Shown: in pieces, positions 48,528-60,833 of the stretch
How positions within the stretch are numbered: the first letter of the stretch is position 1
Layout: each line of letters opens with the position of its first letter
NCBI GenBank assembly: GCA_963277665.1
Contig: OY728166.1
Coordinates: forward strand, 1,072,754,014 to 1,072,818,013
Length of the DNA stretch: 64,000 nt
Origin: Viscum album
Taxonomy: Eukaryota; Streptophyta; Magnoliopsida; Santalales; Viscaceae
Direction: 5' to 3'
Notes under the pieces: generated by a model
The model's input: the letters and a program-made list of their open reading frames with translations, nothing else
Database searches by the model: none
Told to the model about the DNA's origin: nothing
Made by a program: the position numbers and the translations under genes

Positions 48528-50480
48528 ATGAACAACTTGATTAGTCTAGGGAAGGTAAACACCTTAGAAAACTGTTAACAAACCCTAGGAAAATCGATAA
48601 GATCCCCAACCAATTATCATATACCCTAATATGAACAAAAATATATTCATCATAACCATTATTGACTCTAAAGTTAAAAAACCAAGACTACCACTATGCC
48701 ATCATTACCTGAATAAGGACCTACACTAAACCGATCTCAATATGAGAACCTAGTATGATATATTCTTTCAAGTGTTAAAGGAGATCAACCATCGTAAGTG
48801 TATCCACTACTATAAATCACTCCTCTATAAAAGAAAGAAGTTAGGGAAATAACCGAAGAACTCCACACTAATAAAACCTCTATGAGTATGAAATACTATA
48901 GAATTCACCATCATCTCAACCAATCCATATAGAACTGAATCCATCATGAGAGACATGCACCTTGCTTGTAAACATAACTTGGCCAAGGAAGTACCACCCC
49001 CAGACACTGGCTTGTTGCTAATAAAAACCATATATAGGACAAACTGAAACTAGGAACATGTTGGGGATGTTGTTTTATGCCAAGGGGTGAGATCAGGTTT
49101 TGATAGAACCATCACCAACTATGATATAACATCTCACACATCATGAGAGGGATCTCCAATATAACATCACCTAGAATGTAATAATATTTTTTCCCCGGTA
49201 AGGGGGTTACATCTCTATCAACTAAGAGGGGTCATAACTCCTCAACCTAGCACACAGTCTCATGGAAATTATCAACGTCCAGATACCACACTTCTAATGC
49301 TACCTAATCATCAGACCTCATGGACTAATAAAGGGGTACATCATAGAAGTTAGTAAAAACTTCTCCATATCCATAAATTGAAAATTGAGGTGCAATATGA
49401 GATAGAGATAGAGATTGAGGGTATCAACCATCAAATGAAGAAAATCCATTGAGGAAGTCTTGACTAGGTAGTGAGTAACCAACTCCTCAGTCCTCTGAAT
49501 CCATGCTTCATACACCAATATAAACATTATTGAAGAGGCCTATTTTTTCCTTAAAATACTTTGAAATATTTATATATATTTTTTCATATCAAATCACTGA
49601 GACGACATGCGATTCTGAGGCTTGGTGTTCCTGGAATTAGTTTTATAAGAATATTAAATATAGTTTATATTTCTCAAGTGAAAATACTTAAATAAAAAAA
49701 GAAAAACTATTAAATGGAATCTCATATCATAAATTTGAGATCACATTTGATTTTTTAATTTGGTTCTTACTCTAGGCGGGACATTAAATGGTTCGGCACA
49801 GGGCATTTGGACTCCTCATCTATTGGAAGTAAATTCAGTGGATTTGTTTAATTTATTAAATTAATTAATAAATATAATTTGACCAAAAAATATTCCTAAA
49901 AATACATCATCATGGAAAATTTCCTCAGCTTGGCCTCATAATCCTAGAATCAGCAAAGACACTCTCCTTCCTCCTTCTATTGGGAGATCACATCAGATGA
50001 CAACGAAATTTCAGATCAGAGCAGATCAGAGTGCAGTGAATGCAACAACATCCTTCAATAATTGGAAATCCCATTCTTTAATGATGAAATATCCAATATC
50101 TAGGTATGACTCATCAATTTGAGGTTTACTCCCTTTTTATTATACTAATTGAGGAGATCGATATATTCTATCGATCTGCACCAATTATGGATTGATAATG
50201 TGCCCATGTATTGAAATATTAATTGATTTATTTAATGTTTTCTAACCCTAGATGCCTTATCTTGATCTTTGTACAAGAACAATTTGTAACATTCCTTAAA
50301 ACCCTTGTTCTTGTGCTCCCACACCCTCATTATTTATTCACGTTCGTTGCTGATTTGTTCTCACAGTACTGATTCCACATTGTCAAGAGGTTCCAAGCCC
50401 GATCAAACCCTCAGAATCACAACGGTTTCTTGAACAAAGGGTGGATCGATGAAACCATCACGGATTTGGGATCATTGTGG
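48528..50480. other. Unassigned flank right of the Athila/Tat-type element
   Basis: This is the continuation of 14061-14375 beyond the target duplication. Minus-strand coding-like stretches at 49527-49318 and 49031-48825 have ordinary amino-acid composition but many stops between them and no motif I recognise; they may belong to an older transposon. From about 49560 the DNA is mixed, with a partial direct repeat AGATCAGAGCAGATCAGAG (50012-50030). Confidence 0.35.
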
Positions 50481-52980
50481 GACAGGGATGGTCATTTTTA
50501 TGATTGCTAAAAAATCATTATTTAATGATGGTGCGGTGTCATGTGTGACATGAAATGGATTTTTGACAAACAACGGAGAATTATTTCTAGTGAACAGTGG
50601 TCAAAAACCATGATCCACTACCAAATCTATAATTTTTAAGTGGAGATAGGGATGAAAATGAAGAGGCAAGGCTAGATCTGAAGAATGGGAATCATATCTA
50701 AATTTCTAGGGAAAACCGATTACACACAATGTACAAGGATGAACACACAGCTTGTATCCCATTTAGTGTGGTATCTAGGTTTTTGAAGAATCATAAGGAT
50801 GGCACAACATGTAGTCCTCCTACACACCGTGTACCCCTTACCCGGATGGGAAACTCATGTGGCAGATCACACGGTTGGGAATACGCGTGGAAGTACACAA
50901 CCATGTACTCTATTACACGGATATGGGGTCCAATACACAAACATGGATAGGTCACATGGGTATCACCCCATGTGAGGAAGCACTTTTTGTACCTAAGTAT
51001 ATGGACATGAATTCATGTACACAGACATGTCCAAAATGACATGGCTCGGTCCTAGTTAGCCTAGACATGTCATGTATTCCACCTACACGGTGTGTACTAC
51101 TACATGTCTTGGGATTTGTGTACCCATAGGGACACAGATAGGCAGTGGAGTGAGACCACATGTCGTGTGGGTCCCCTGACATGTCATTTACCACTTGTTT
51201 CCTTTTTAGGAAGATTTGATCTTCTGTATCTCCTTCGTTCGAACTCACATTTTGGCCCATGAGTAACCTGTCCTGAGTGTTTTCCATGATGAACATGATC
51301 TTTCCCTCAGTGGTGGATTTAAAGGCATGATGTGGAATGTTGTGGGCATTAATCTTGGTTAGGAAATTCTCAATGATGGTAGTGATCTCATAGGATCACC
51401 AAATGACTATTGAGTTGACCCACCATTGGAGCTATTTAGTGGAGTCCCTGACGACTACCGAGTTGACCCTCTAGTAGATATGGGTAGTGGAGTCCTTAAA
51501 AACTATCAAGTTGAACCTCAAGTAGAGATAAGAAATTGATCCCTTGATGACTACCAATTTGGCCATCCAGTATATTTTGGTAGTAGAGTCCTCAATGATA
51601 ACTGAGTTGATCCTCTAGTAGAGATCAGAACTGGAGTCCTCGATGACTACCGAGTTGAACCTCTAGTAGATCTAGGAGGTTGGGTCCTCAAATACTAATG
51701 GGTTGTCCATCCAGTATAGCTAGGAAGTGGATTCATCGATGACTACCGATTTGAACCTCTAGTAGAGTTGGGTAGTGGAATCCTTGATGAAAACTGAGTT
51801 GACCCTCTAGTAGAACTAAGTAGTGGATTCCTCGATGACTATTGAGTTGGCCATCAAGTAGTGCTAGGAAGTGGATTCATCGATAACTACTGAGTGATAC
51901 TCTCTAATAGAGATGGGTAGTGGGTCTTTGATGGCTATTAGAGTGGAATCCCCCTGACACACTATGGTGTGGGTCCTCTGCTTTGAGTTTGATCCCCCTC
52001 AATTATGAATCATAATGATGAGGAATGTTTTGGCTTAGATGGTTACTTTTGGGTAGAATATTGAGATGTTGGGCATTGTTGATAAACTTTTAGAACCTTT
52101 CGAGAATCTTATCATAAGGATTAGCTGTTATATGGATATCCCCTTACTCTCTAGTTTGGGATTATTTTGACCGAGTGTATATATATATATTCTTTTGTAT
52201 CCATGCCTTGGATTTGGTTACTCTCTATCCCTGAGAGGTGAAGATGCATTGGGTATGTCACATACTTTCTGTGTTTATATTATCATGATTGGATGAGTCT
52301 ACTCTCCTACTATAGGTGGTGAATACTTTATGTTTAGTTCATCTACTCAATGTGTTGATTCCCTTATATTTGGATGAGGTTACTTTCACTCATGGTTTGG
52401 TTTGATCTGTTATATTTGACTGTATCTTACATCTATTGTCTTACTATTCCTATTGTATCTCTTACTTCTCCCCCCATCAACTTTCAGGGTGTCCTACAGG
52501 GTATGTATATACTCACCCCTGCATGGGATTTACCCACACATTTCATGACTTCTGTAGATGAAAGATAGGTCGGTAGTAACTTCAGAATAGCTTAGGGATA
52601 CAAGGTACTTTAGACTGCTTATGGTGGTCACATCTTGGGATTCAGGAGCTGGGCACTCTAAGTAGTTTAATTTTCTATTTTTTTCAGGTTGGGACAGATT
52701 TTTGGTTGGGTTTGTATTTTTTCCCTTTACTTTTTATTTTGGAGTGTCGTACTCTTATACACCCTATAGGTTATTAATGCTTGGTTTACTTTCTAGCTAT
52801 GTTCCATATTTTACTATTACCCTATGCACTTATGAATCAAGATGGTTGTGTGTGTGCATACATGTACTTTGGAAAATGCATCCTTATGTTATATTTTCCT
52901 TCAACGTTGGTCGCCACCCCCTGGACTATGGAGAAGGATTGGGGTAGTTTTGGTTTGAGCCCTGACTTGGGTTGGGTCAT
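50481..52980 (+). repeat. Decayed chromovirus-type LTR (left end uncertain)
   Basis: Sequence upstream of a primer site at 52987. It includes CACACGG/GTGTACACA-rich DNA (50700-51200), a 48-bp tandem array (51405-51980) and ACTCACCCCTGCATGGGATT-type text (52510-52529) common near the ends of such LTRs. No second copy is present in the window, so the LTR start is a guess. Confidence 0.4.
51405..51980 (+). repeat. 48-bp tandem repeat, 12 units, with a three-unit higher-order period
   Basis: Units start at 51405 and then every 48 bp without a single indel to 51933. The consensus begins GACTACCGAGTTGACC and continues through CTCTAGTAGAG and GGTAGTGGAGTCCTCGAT. Units 4, 7 and 10 share CCATCCAGTAT-like variants absent from the others, which gives a 144-bp higher-order repeat. 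One frame would encode a 16-residue repeat, but the CGA codon is TGA in units 1, 5, 9, 10 and 11, a change expected from CpG decay. Confidence 0.9.
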
Positions 52981-52986
52981 GGCTGA

Positions 52987-52998
52987 TTGGTATTAGAT
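52987..52998 (+). promoter_or_regulatory. Degenerate primer binding site, tRNA-iMet type
   Basis: TTGGTATTAGAT resembles TTGGTATCAGAG, with a C-to-T and a G-to-T change. It fixes the LTR/internal boundary of the decayed chromovirus. Confidence 0.55.
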
Positions 52999-53700
52999 AA
53001 AGTTCATTCCTCATGATTTTGTTTTCACTACTCCCCTGATAAGGATTTGTTTGGGTTTAGGGAAATAGTGTCAAAGTATCACGAGTGCATCTATCAGTCC
53101 AGGGGGTATAGTGATGGTACAGGCTGCCGACATATCCATTCAATAGGACCATGACTACCTGCTTTTCAACTCGACATACCAAGATGTTGGTTTTAGGGAG
53201 AAATGTTACATGCATCATATAAGATTGAGTCTTTGACTATCCTTCTTGAGTTAGCTCTCCCTTGTTTTTGTATATATATATTCTCATATGACTGTGGTAT
53301 GTATTGACAAATATGAGGATGCCTCCATGACTCTAGCTAGCCAGGATTCTAGTTTTGGATCATGAATATAATCAGATGATTGATGAGGCCTCAGTTTAGG
53401 GTTTTTTCCCATTAGATACTTCTCCCAGGTGGGTAGGTAGTAGAACCTACACCTATTGAGCAGTAGATCATCCTAGTAGATCAGGATTAGAATGTTCATA
53501 GTCTTATAATTCTTTGTGATTTATAGTTCCAGAGTCCATTGAGGTTTCATGGAGAGATACATCCTCAAGTAGAAGAGGACTAGCTAGAGTCAGTGGTCCA
53601 CATATTCAGGCATGTTTGAACCCCGATGGATCAGGTGGTTTCACTGATAGCTAGTCTTTTCCATAGAGAAATTGGTCCCTAGTGGAGCCTTGTTACACTG
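52999..53700. other. Leader and N-terminal gag remnant, unreadable
   Basis: No continuous frame can be followed. The sequence lies between the primer site and the recognisable gag core. Confidence 0.4.
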
Positions 53701-54020
53701 ATGCATGATGAGTTGACACACTCATGGATTGGCTTCTAGAAACTACTATGTGAGGAGTACTACCCGTCTTTCTTGCACTTGGTTCATATTAATGAGCTTC
53801 TTGAGTTGCAAAAGGGAGGGATGATGGTGGATGAGTATGCAGTGAGGTTCACATACCTTACCCAGTACTCCCTTGAAATAATCTAGGATGACTACTTCTG
53901 ACCATGGAAGTTTGATCAGGGACTCTGTAGAGAGATATGTGTCAGTTTTGTTCCCTTATGCATCCCCACCTATGTTAGGGCACTAAAGAGAGCACTAGTG
54001 AAAGAGTTATTTCTGTTAGA
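53701..54020 (+). pseudogene. gag core remnant of a chromovirus
   Basis: One frame with stops reads EEYYPSFLHLVHINELLELQ, then GMMVDEYAVRFTYLTQYS, then KFDQGLCREICVSFVPLC and TYVRALKRALVKE. This follows the order of the chromovirus retrotransposon gag family (FLxLxQGxMSVxEYxxxFxxLxxYAP, then KxxxFxxGLRxEI, then TYxxVVxxAL). Internal TAG and TGA codons make it dead. A Gag of this type forms the capsid. Confidence 0.75.
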
Positions 54021-54420
54021 GGGATGCCCAGTAGCTATATATATCTATGGGAATTAAATATATGAGTTTCCAAGAGAATCTAGCATACACCAATCGATGG
54101 GATCTTGTCATAGGAACCCCTTTCATAATCAGGCTTAGGAACAAAGTTGTTCGGTGAAAGGAAAACACAGAGCACCAGGGTATCCCGGAGATGGGTGGTC
54201 CTTTTATTGTTATATAAGAGTTCATATAGTGTGAGATTTCCTGGCCATATGTGTTGAGAAGCACATGAGGATAGATGATGGAACGACATGGAAGAGGCAG
54301 TTCCATGATCAAGGATCTTCTAGGAGAGTATAGGGTGATCCTCAGGTAGGTGGATCTACAATAGGAGAAGGAGGAGTTGTGGGTGCTGTATGACACTAGG
54401 AGATATTTCTACCGACACCA
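54021..54420. other. Decayed gag C-terminus
   Basis: It lies between the gag core and the protease. I cannot make out a zinc knuckle. The 126-codon minus-strand open stretch at 54016-54396 is a shadow of this region. Confidence 0.4.
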
Positions 54421-54900
54421 TCATGCATCCAACATTAGGATCAAAGTGATGGCAATCAGGGTTTTAGACAATTGTAGTCTCTGGAGGCTTATGAACTCAC
54501 AATGCATGATATGATCAGAGGTATAATCTATGTTTATTCTACTATTTCTTTGGTATTATTAGACATAGGTTCCAGTACTTAATTGAGCTCTATACTCCTG
54601 GTGCAATAGATCGATCTCTTAGTCGAGGCGATATCCCAGAAGTTTCGCCTTGAGGTTCCTATAGAGAACACTTCTTCTATATCTTGTATATATCAGTAGT
54701 GTGATCTATCTCTTGGTAGAGAGAGGTTCAGGTGGTACCTTTTGGTCATCATAATGAAAACCTATGATATCATATTGTGTATGGATTAGTTTTCCACAAT
54801 CTATGTCCATATTAACGGTCATCGTAGACAAGGCATATGTCTACGCACTCATGAGATGAGATTCTCATTTTCAAGTGAGAGAGATCCCATGGAAGGATAA
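54421..54900 (+). pseudogene. Protease remnant of the chromovirus
   Basis: Broken frames show IIYVYSTISLVLLDIGSST at the active-site loop (family DTGASHSF; here Asp is kept, Thr is Ile). Then come IIMKTYDIILCMD (family FDVILGMDWL) and THEMRFSFSSER. Several stops lie within. The order gag-protease and the spacing from the primer site fit a chromovirus; RT and integrase do not follow. Confidence 0.65.
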
Positions 54901-55100
54901 GTTGGTTCTGTGAAAAGAAGGTCTCATCCCATTACCCATCTGTTATAGAGTATATCCATTGTTTTAGTAGGATATTCCAGTATCTAGGTTCCTTTAGTTG
55001 TGGAGAATTATATGGATGTCCTCCCCCAATGACTGAAAGGCGCTGTCATGAGAACCTTTCAAATGAAGTGTGATTTTTTTTTGGGTACTTGGGTGTAGCA
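54901..55100. other. Junction between chromovirus remnant and reversed LTR
   Basis: The coding trace of the protease region fades by about 55060. The next recognised feature is the minus-strand LTR, whose left end is not sharply defined. Confidence 0.35.
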
Positions 55101-56751
55101 GAGTGGCTGACCAAGGTCATATCTCAAAGGAGGAATTAATTAAAACAACTTATTATAGGTATTATAAAAATAAAATAAAAGAGAATAAAAACACTAATTG
55201 AAAGGATGGGGGATTTTTATCATTTATAAAACTAGAAGAAGTTTTTTGGAAGAAGATTGAGTTTTTTGTTTTTAATTTTTAAATGAAGTTCGATTAAAAA
55301 GACAAAATATGAAGGTGTTTTTTAGAAAATATTTTAAAAGGCATAATCAATATAACTATACATCTTCACTCAATTATTTATCATTACCATTTAAATTAAA
55401 ATTCACTTAATTATGATCCATTAATTTGTTAAATCCCAAACCTACGAGAATTAACTTTACTATAAAGATGAAGTTAATTTAACCTTAGGCTAACTTCGGA
55501 ACATACAATCGCAGCACCCAACTTTGATTGATGTTATAAGGTTAGATTATGGTCAGTTGTAAATTAAGGAACATTTCATCTCTAAAAATTAGAATTATTT
55601 GAGTTTAGGGATTATATTTCAACACTACAAATTTAACCCATATGGTTTTGTATTTTTGATTAAGTTCGCGCTCTCACAATTTACACAAAATATCGTCCTT
55701 GTGTGTTTTTGTGTTAGTTGTTAAATTGCTTGATTAGTTTCAATTAAATTAAAAACTCAATTAATTGATCATATTATTTTAATTATAGTATATCATTGAT
55801 TCAAAATAAGTTAATGAAGAAGGATATAGGTCAATTGATTACTAAAAAATACTCTTTTATGGGCAGTGTAGTCATCGTAGAAACGTTATGCAAGAGAAAA
55901 GGTTTAGAAAGGGTATAACACAATCTTGTTTCCACTCTTGAATTCCAAAACAAAGAGGAATATTAATAGAAGAATAAAATTAAAAATTACAGAAGAAGTG
56001 TAAGATAAAATAAGTGTTTATTGAAAGCACAATAACATTACAACAAAGAAGAGGAAAAGAAGAGCATTTTGGAGGAGATCCTAGCTTGGTAGCTTCCCTC
56101 CTCCAATTGTGAATTAAAATGGTGTATAACCACTTATCATATTCTCCCAATCTCCTAATGGACGTTCCAACTCCTTATAATGATAAAAACACAAATTTAT
56201 AGAGTGGAGGGGAGGCTAGGTTTAAAGAGGTTTCAAGTGTGAATGAGGAATCTCTGCCAAATATTTTAATCCAACTTGCACCGCCCATTTTACATCCAAA
56301 ACTTGTGAACCAGATATTCTTACAGAAGAATAATTTTTTCCTAATTTATTTGGCGAGATTATCTAAAAATTTGAACCCAATCAACGCTCGGATGAAGACG
56401 ATATAGCCCAAATACATAACCAATATCTGATCTGGCAGGTCCAGCCCATATTTGACTTCATGGTACATTTAGTCCAACCAAATGTACATTTTAGCTCCAA
56501 TGCTCTAAACAAAAGTTGCAGCCCCTTAAGTTAGAAACACATTTATAAAATTTCAAGTTAAATAGTAAATATTATATTATTTATCTTCGAAATACTACAA
56601 CGCACTATAAAGTGTAAAACTAGAATTTCCATCAAATTTTCAAATGAATGATCTAATCCCAAATATTTTTTAAATAAACATATTTAACACAATGTGAAGA
56701 AATTTTATCATTTATTATCAATAAAATATTCAATAAAAATGTGTTTTATCA
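55101..56751 (-). repeat. 3' LTR of a minus-strand Athila/Tat-type element
   Basis: On the minus strand it starts TGATAAAACAC at 56751, directly after the G-rich polypurine tract 56752-56762. A minus-strand TATA-like TCTATAAATT lies at about 56193-56204. The end, at lower coordinates, is placed only roughly. No second copy is in the window because the 5' half of the element is cut off. Confidence 0.5.
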
Positions 56752-56763
56752 ACTCCCCCGCAA
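56752..56763 (-). promoter_or_regulatory. Polypurine tract, minus-strand element
   Basis: Minus-strand GCGGGGGAGT immediately precedes the LTR start TGATAAAAC. Confidence 0.65.
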
Positions 56764-57990
56764 TTTCACTTTTTCACTCCTTGGAAAAACCTCATCTCAG
56801 GTGTTTGAAAAAATTGTGACAAGATATGAATATTCATATTTCTCAATCCACAGTACAAATATAAGAAAAGTAGGAATCCCATAAAGAGTCAATATAAATA
56901 AATTTTAAAGTTATTATCTCATAAATTGTTTCAAAACAGAATCCAGTGAGATTCATAACACTAATCATATTAAAAAAGTCATGGGTCTACCATGCCACTA
57001 ATTCTCCATGTGTGTGTATGCCAACCATTCCAATCTTGTCTCTCCACCCTCTATCTAGTATATTCAGGTCAATACAAACTTTTATTCTTACTTGATTCTA
57101 TTCCACTGAACTTGTTCAACATCCTTTGCAACCAAATTCCAAAACCCACTCATTTAAGCATTCCCATAAGTCAAACCATGATCTCCTAACCTAAATATCC
57201 CCACATTTTGTACATTTCTTCACTCCCCTCTTTATTGATTTCTTTTTTTTTTAATTTTCGGATTTTTTTTTGAATTTTTTTAGAGGGAATACAACAGTCA
57301 TATATTAGGTTCACACGCATAGGTGAATCTGGTATAGTGATGTAAATGATTGGAAGAGAAACAAACGTATATAAAGACCATGTTATAAGTTAAAAAGAAT
57401 TACTTTCCCTGAATATACATTTAATTGGGTAAGAGAAACTCACAAGTCATGATTGTGTGAAATATTGTGTGGAAAAATCAATGAAAAAATTTACCATGAA
57501 AAAATATCACAAATAATGATGTCAAAATCTAAAAGGTTTTATAATGACACAACCATTCATATCATCGATGACTTCAATTTTTATAAAAGCCAACCCTTGA
57601 TAATGAAATCTTACTCATGATTATATTTCTACCAATGAATTTTGAAAACATTCATTTTCCATATGTTATACATGAGAATGTTACATGATATATTTGTTTC
57701 TTCTTTATTTATTTTTTTGTTCCTTTTTGTTTTTTGAAAATTTTAACCAAAAACATAATAGAAAATACACATAAAACACACAAATGAAAAACCTAAATAT
57801 CTACCCCAAAATGTTTTCCCCTCCCCCACACTTAAAATATTTCATTGTCCTCAATTTAAACCTATGAGATGATATATTCACATGAAATTTATAATATTAA
57901 ATAGGAAAAATAATATAAAAGTGAAAGGGTTAGGAACAGCCTGATATTCTCAAGTGATGATGGGGTCATGCAGTGTGATGAAATCTACTA
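56764..57990. other. 3' non-coding internal region of the minus-strand element
   Basis: There is no coding frame. At 57820-57850 the minus strand carries a GAGGACAATG word followed by TTTTAAGTGTGGGGGAGGGG, the typical non-coding signature after pol in Athila/Tat elements, matching 43212-43250 of the large element. Confidence 0.6.
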
Positions 57991-59160
57991 CATCAGTTGG
58001 AAGTCCCTCAATGTATTTCTTCAAACATTTACCATTGATTGTAAAACTACTTCATGTGTCCTCATGTGTGATCTCTACTAAACCATAAGTAAAAACATTA
58101 GACACAACATAAGTACCTAACCACCTGGAACACAACTTATCAGGAATCAGCTTCAGTCATGAACTATAGAGAAAGACTTTCTTTCCAACTTGAAATTCTC
58201 TTTTCTGGATCATTTTGTCATGCGCTACTTCTGATCTTTCCTTGTAGAGCCTTGAGTTCTCGTATGAAGACAATCAAATCTCCTCAAGATCTTGAATTTG
58301 AAGCTTCCTTTGGATTCCAACTTGTGCCAAATCCATGTTAAATTTCTTTATATCCCAATAACCCCGATGCTCAACTTCCATGGGGAGATGACACGCTTTC
58401 CCAAAAAACAATATGAAATTGGGACATACCAGTGGGTGTCTTGTATGTTATCCTATAATCCCACAATTCATCATCCAAACACTTGCTCCAATCCTTCCTA
58501 TTTGGTTGCATGGTTTTCTCCAAAATTTGTTTCAACTCCCTTTTTAAAACCTCAAACTGGCCATTTGTTTTGCGAGTGGTATGGTGTTGATGTTTTTTGT
58601 GTCACCCCATACTTCTGAAATAAGGAAGCCAAATTCCGATTGAAAAAGTGTGTCCCTTGGTCACTGATGATGGCCTTTGGTACTCCAAATCTGCAAGAAA
58701 TCTATGGTTTGACAAATTCCACCACAACATGATAATAATTAGTCCTGGTGACCTTATCCTTGACCAATTTTCTCACATAATCAATGACAACCAAAATATA
58801 AATGAAACCAAATAATCTAGGAAAAGGACCCATAAAATCAATGCCCCATACATCAAAAATCTCAGAGAATAATAAGGGTTTTGGGGGTATCTTGTGTCTC
58901 CTAGAAATATTACCAGTGTATTGGCAACGTGAACACAACTTACAGAACACATGGACATCATGGAATAAAATAGGCCAATACAATCCAGAGTCCAAAACAT
59001 TCCTAGCAATCCATTGGGGTCCAAAGTATCCACCACAATAAAGTGTATCACAGAATTATAGAACAGAGTCAAACTCATGATCAAGAACACGCCTCATAAT
59101 AACTTGATCACTACACATGCACTATAAGTATGGATCATCTCACACATAAAATCTAGACTC
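57991..59160 (-). pseudogene. Integrase of the minus-strand Athila/Tat-type element, broken
   Basis: Read leftward from 59160. The zinc-binding CSRCQYTGNISRRHKIP comes first, then the catalytic WGIDFMGPFP (first Asp), then AIISDQGTHF (second Asp, about 58640-58675). NGQFEVLKREL (Glu) is reached only after one extra A in the run at 58567-58571 shifts the frame. The RKDWSKCLDDELWDYR and KTPTGMS motifs follow, and then a C-terminal part ending in a VNGKCLKKYIEG-like sequence (family VNGHRLKPFYEG, about 57995-58035). All three catalytic residues survive, but many stops are present. This is the enzyme that the two non-autonomous elements in this window lack. Confidence 0.8.
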
Positions 59161-59688
59161 ACTCTTTAACTTTTGGACTTGATGTTTCTTTAAATTTGTA
59201 GTAATTTTATATGCAAGAAGAAAGTTCACTAAATCTGCATACCAAGGATGCATATCTAAGATGGAATAAAGAATCTCATTGGGGAAGGTGTCCCGAAGTG
59301 GTACTTGGTCTAAGGTGTCATCCTATAGTGTGTGAATAATCCTACTCATGTGGTCTACCAATAGGTTTTCCGACCCCTTATTTTCCTTTATCTCAATGTC
59401 AAATTTCTGGAGGAGAATCCATCGAAATATCCTAGGATTCGCATCTGGATTCTTCAATAGGTACCTTTGAGCTTCATGGTTAGAAAAAAAACTACTTTAG
59501 AGCCCATTAAATATGAATGCAATTTATCTAAAGAAAATATAACAGAAAGAAACTCATTTTCTGTGGTTGTGTTGTTTTATTTGGCCGAATCCAATGTCTT
59601 TGATGCATATGCAATCACATGTGAATGTCCCTCCACCCTCTAAGATAATATAGCTCTAACCTCAAATTTGGAGGTCTCACACATAAGC
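59161..59688 (-). pseudogene. RNase H region of pol, broken
   Basis: Minus-strand fragments include VIAYASKTLDSAK, TTTENEFLSVIFSLDK and a YLMGSKVVFF-like piece. These match the Ty3/gypsy RNase H motifs YASRTLxxAQ, YxTTEKELLAVVFAxEK and YLxGxKVxVxTDH. Multiple stops interrupt it. Confidence 0.7.
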
Positions 59689-60467
59689 TCAAAAAGAAAT
59701 CTCCCACCATGGGGGCTGTATGATCGGTGGAGTGGTCAGACACTTCTTTAGCTCATCAAAGGAAGTCCTACAAGAATCATCAAACAAAAAATCAGAATCC
59801 TTTTGAAATAATCGTGACATAGGAAGAGAATCCTTACTAAAATCTTCAATGAAGTGCTGATAAAATCCTGCATGCCCTAGATAAAATCTAACATCGCACA
59901 CACATGAAGGATAGGGTAAGGATGAAATGATATCTACCTTATATCTATCAACCTCTATCCCATTTTTTTACACTACATATTAAAAGACAGTCCCATTCTC
60001 TACCATGAAATGACACTTTTCAATGTTTAAGACTAGATTCTTCTCAATACAATGTTTCAAAACCTTTCCCAACCTAGAGATACAATCATCAAATGAAGAC
60101 CCATACACTGTAAAATCTTCCATAAATACCTCCATGAAGGTATCAATAAAATTAGAAAAAATACTCTCCATGCATCTCTGGAAGGTACCTGGGGCATTGC
60201 AAAGTCAAAATGGAATCCTTTGGTAGTAAAATGTACTGAATGGACAAGTGAATCTTTTCTTCTCCTGATCCTTCGGATCAATAAGAACCTAAAATACCCA
60301 GAAAATCCATCCATGAAACCGTTGTTTGTTTCCCAAGATAGTATCTCAAGAATCTAATCAATAAATGGGAGGGGTAAATGGTCTTTGTGAGTGGACTGAT
60401 TTAGTTTCATATAATCAATACACACATGCCAATTTTTTTTCACCCTCATTAGAACTAACTCATCTTT
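59689..60467 (-). pseudogene. Reverse transcriptase domain of pol, broken and truncated
   Basis: From 60467 leftward come VCIDYMKLNQSTHKDHLPLP, MDGFSGYF, FTCPFSTFYYQRIPF, LCNAPGTFQRCMESIF and the catalytic box FMEDFTVYG. FLGHAGFYQHFIEDFS and DELKKCLTTPPIIQPP mark the connection region. The catalytic box should read F-x-D-D; the first Asp is Glu here (codon 60118-60120). A TGA lies at 60205-60207 and a frameshift at about 60290. The domain is cut at 60468 by the start of a long LTR, so protease and gag of this element must lie beyond the inserted element, outside the window. Confidence 0.85.
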
Positions 60468-60833
60468 TGTGACACCCCAAGATTTCATAGTGTGTTACCT
60501 CTTCAAAATAATTCAATAACTTGCACTACATGCAACACCGAGTTCAAGCGCACCATGACTTACCAAAAAAGCCGTTCAAAAGAGGTTATGAATAATATTA
60601 ACTAAATTTTGAAAATTATATAATCCTTATAATTTTATAATCCATATTATTAGTTTCTTAGACATAATTTGATAACAAATTCATTTTTCCAGACAAAAGA
60701 AGTAATTTTTAAAAATGCAATTTTACCAAATTTTAATAGTGAACCCTTTTAAATCCAATATTTTTAAACTTTTATATATTAAATTTGACTAAATAAATTT
60801 ATTCTATAGAATGGGGACATAAAAAATTTACAA
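60468..60833 (+). repeat. Duplicated LTR start segment
   Basis: A second LTR-like start, TGTAATACCCC, occurs at 60834. Both 60468-60833 and 60834-61070 align to the first part of the intact LTR; the first segment breaks off after AAAAAATTTAC, the place aligned to about 32227. It reflects either a diverged tandem duplication or one LTR fragment interrupted by another. Confidence 0.6.

Noticed and set aside
50952..51296. 114-codon minus-strand frame in the CACACGG-rich region
   Set aside because: His/Thr/Ser-rich text follows from repeated TGTG/CACA words in LTR DNA, with no domain or flanking signals.
54016..54396. 126-codon minus-strand frame
   Set aside because: It lies antisense between recognisable gag and protease remnants of a plus-strand chromovirus.
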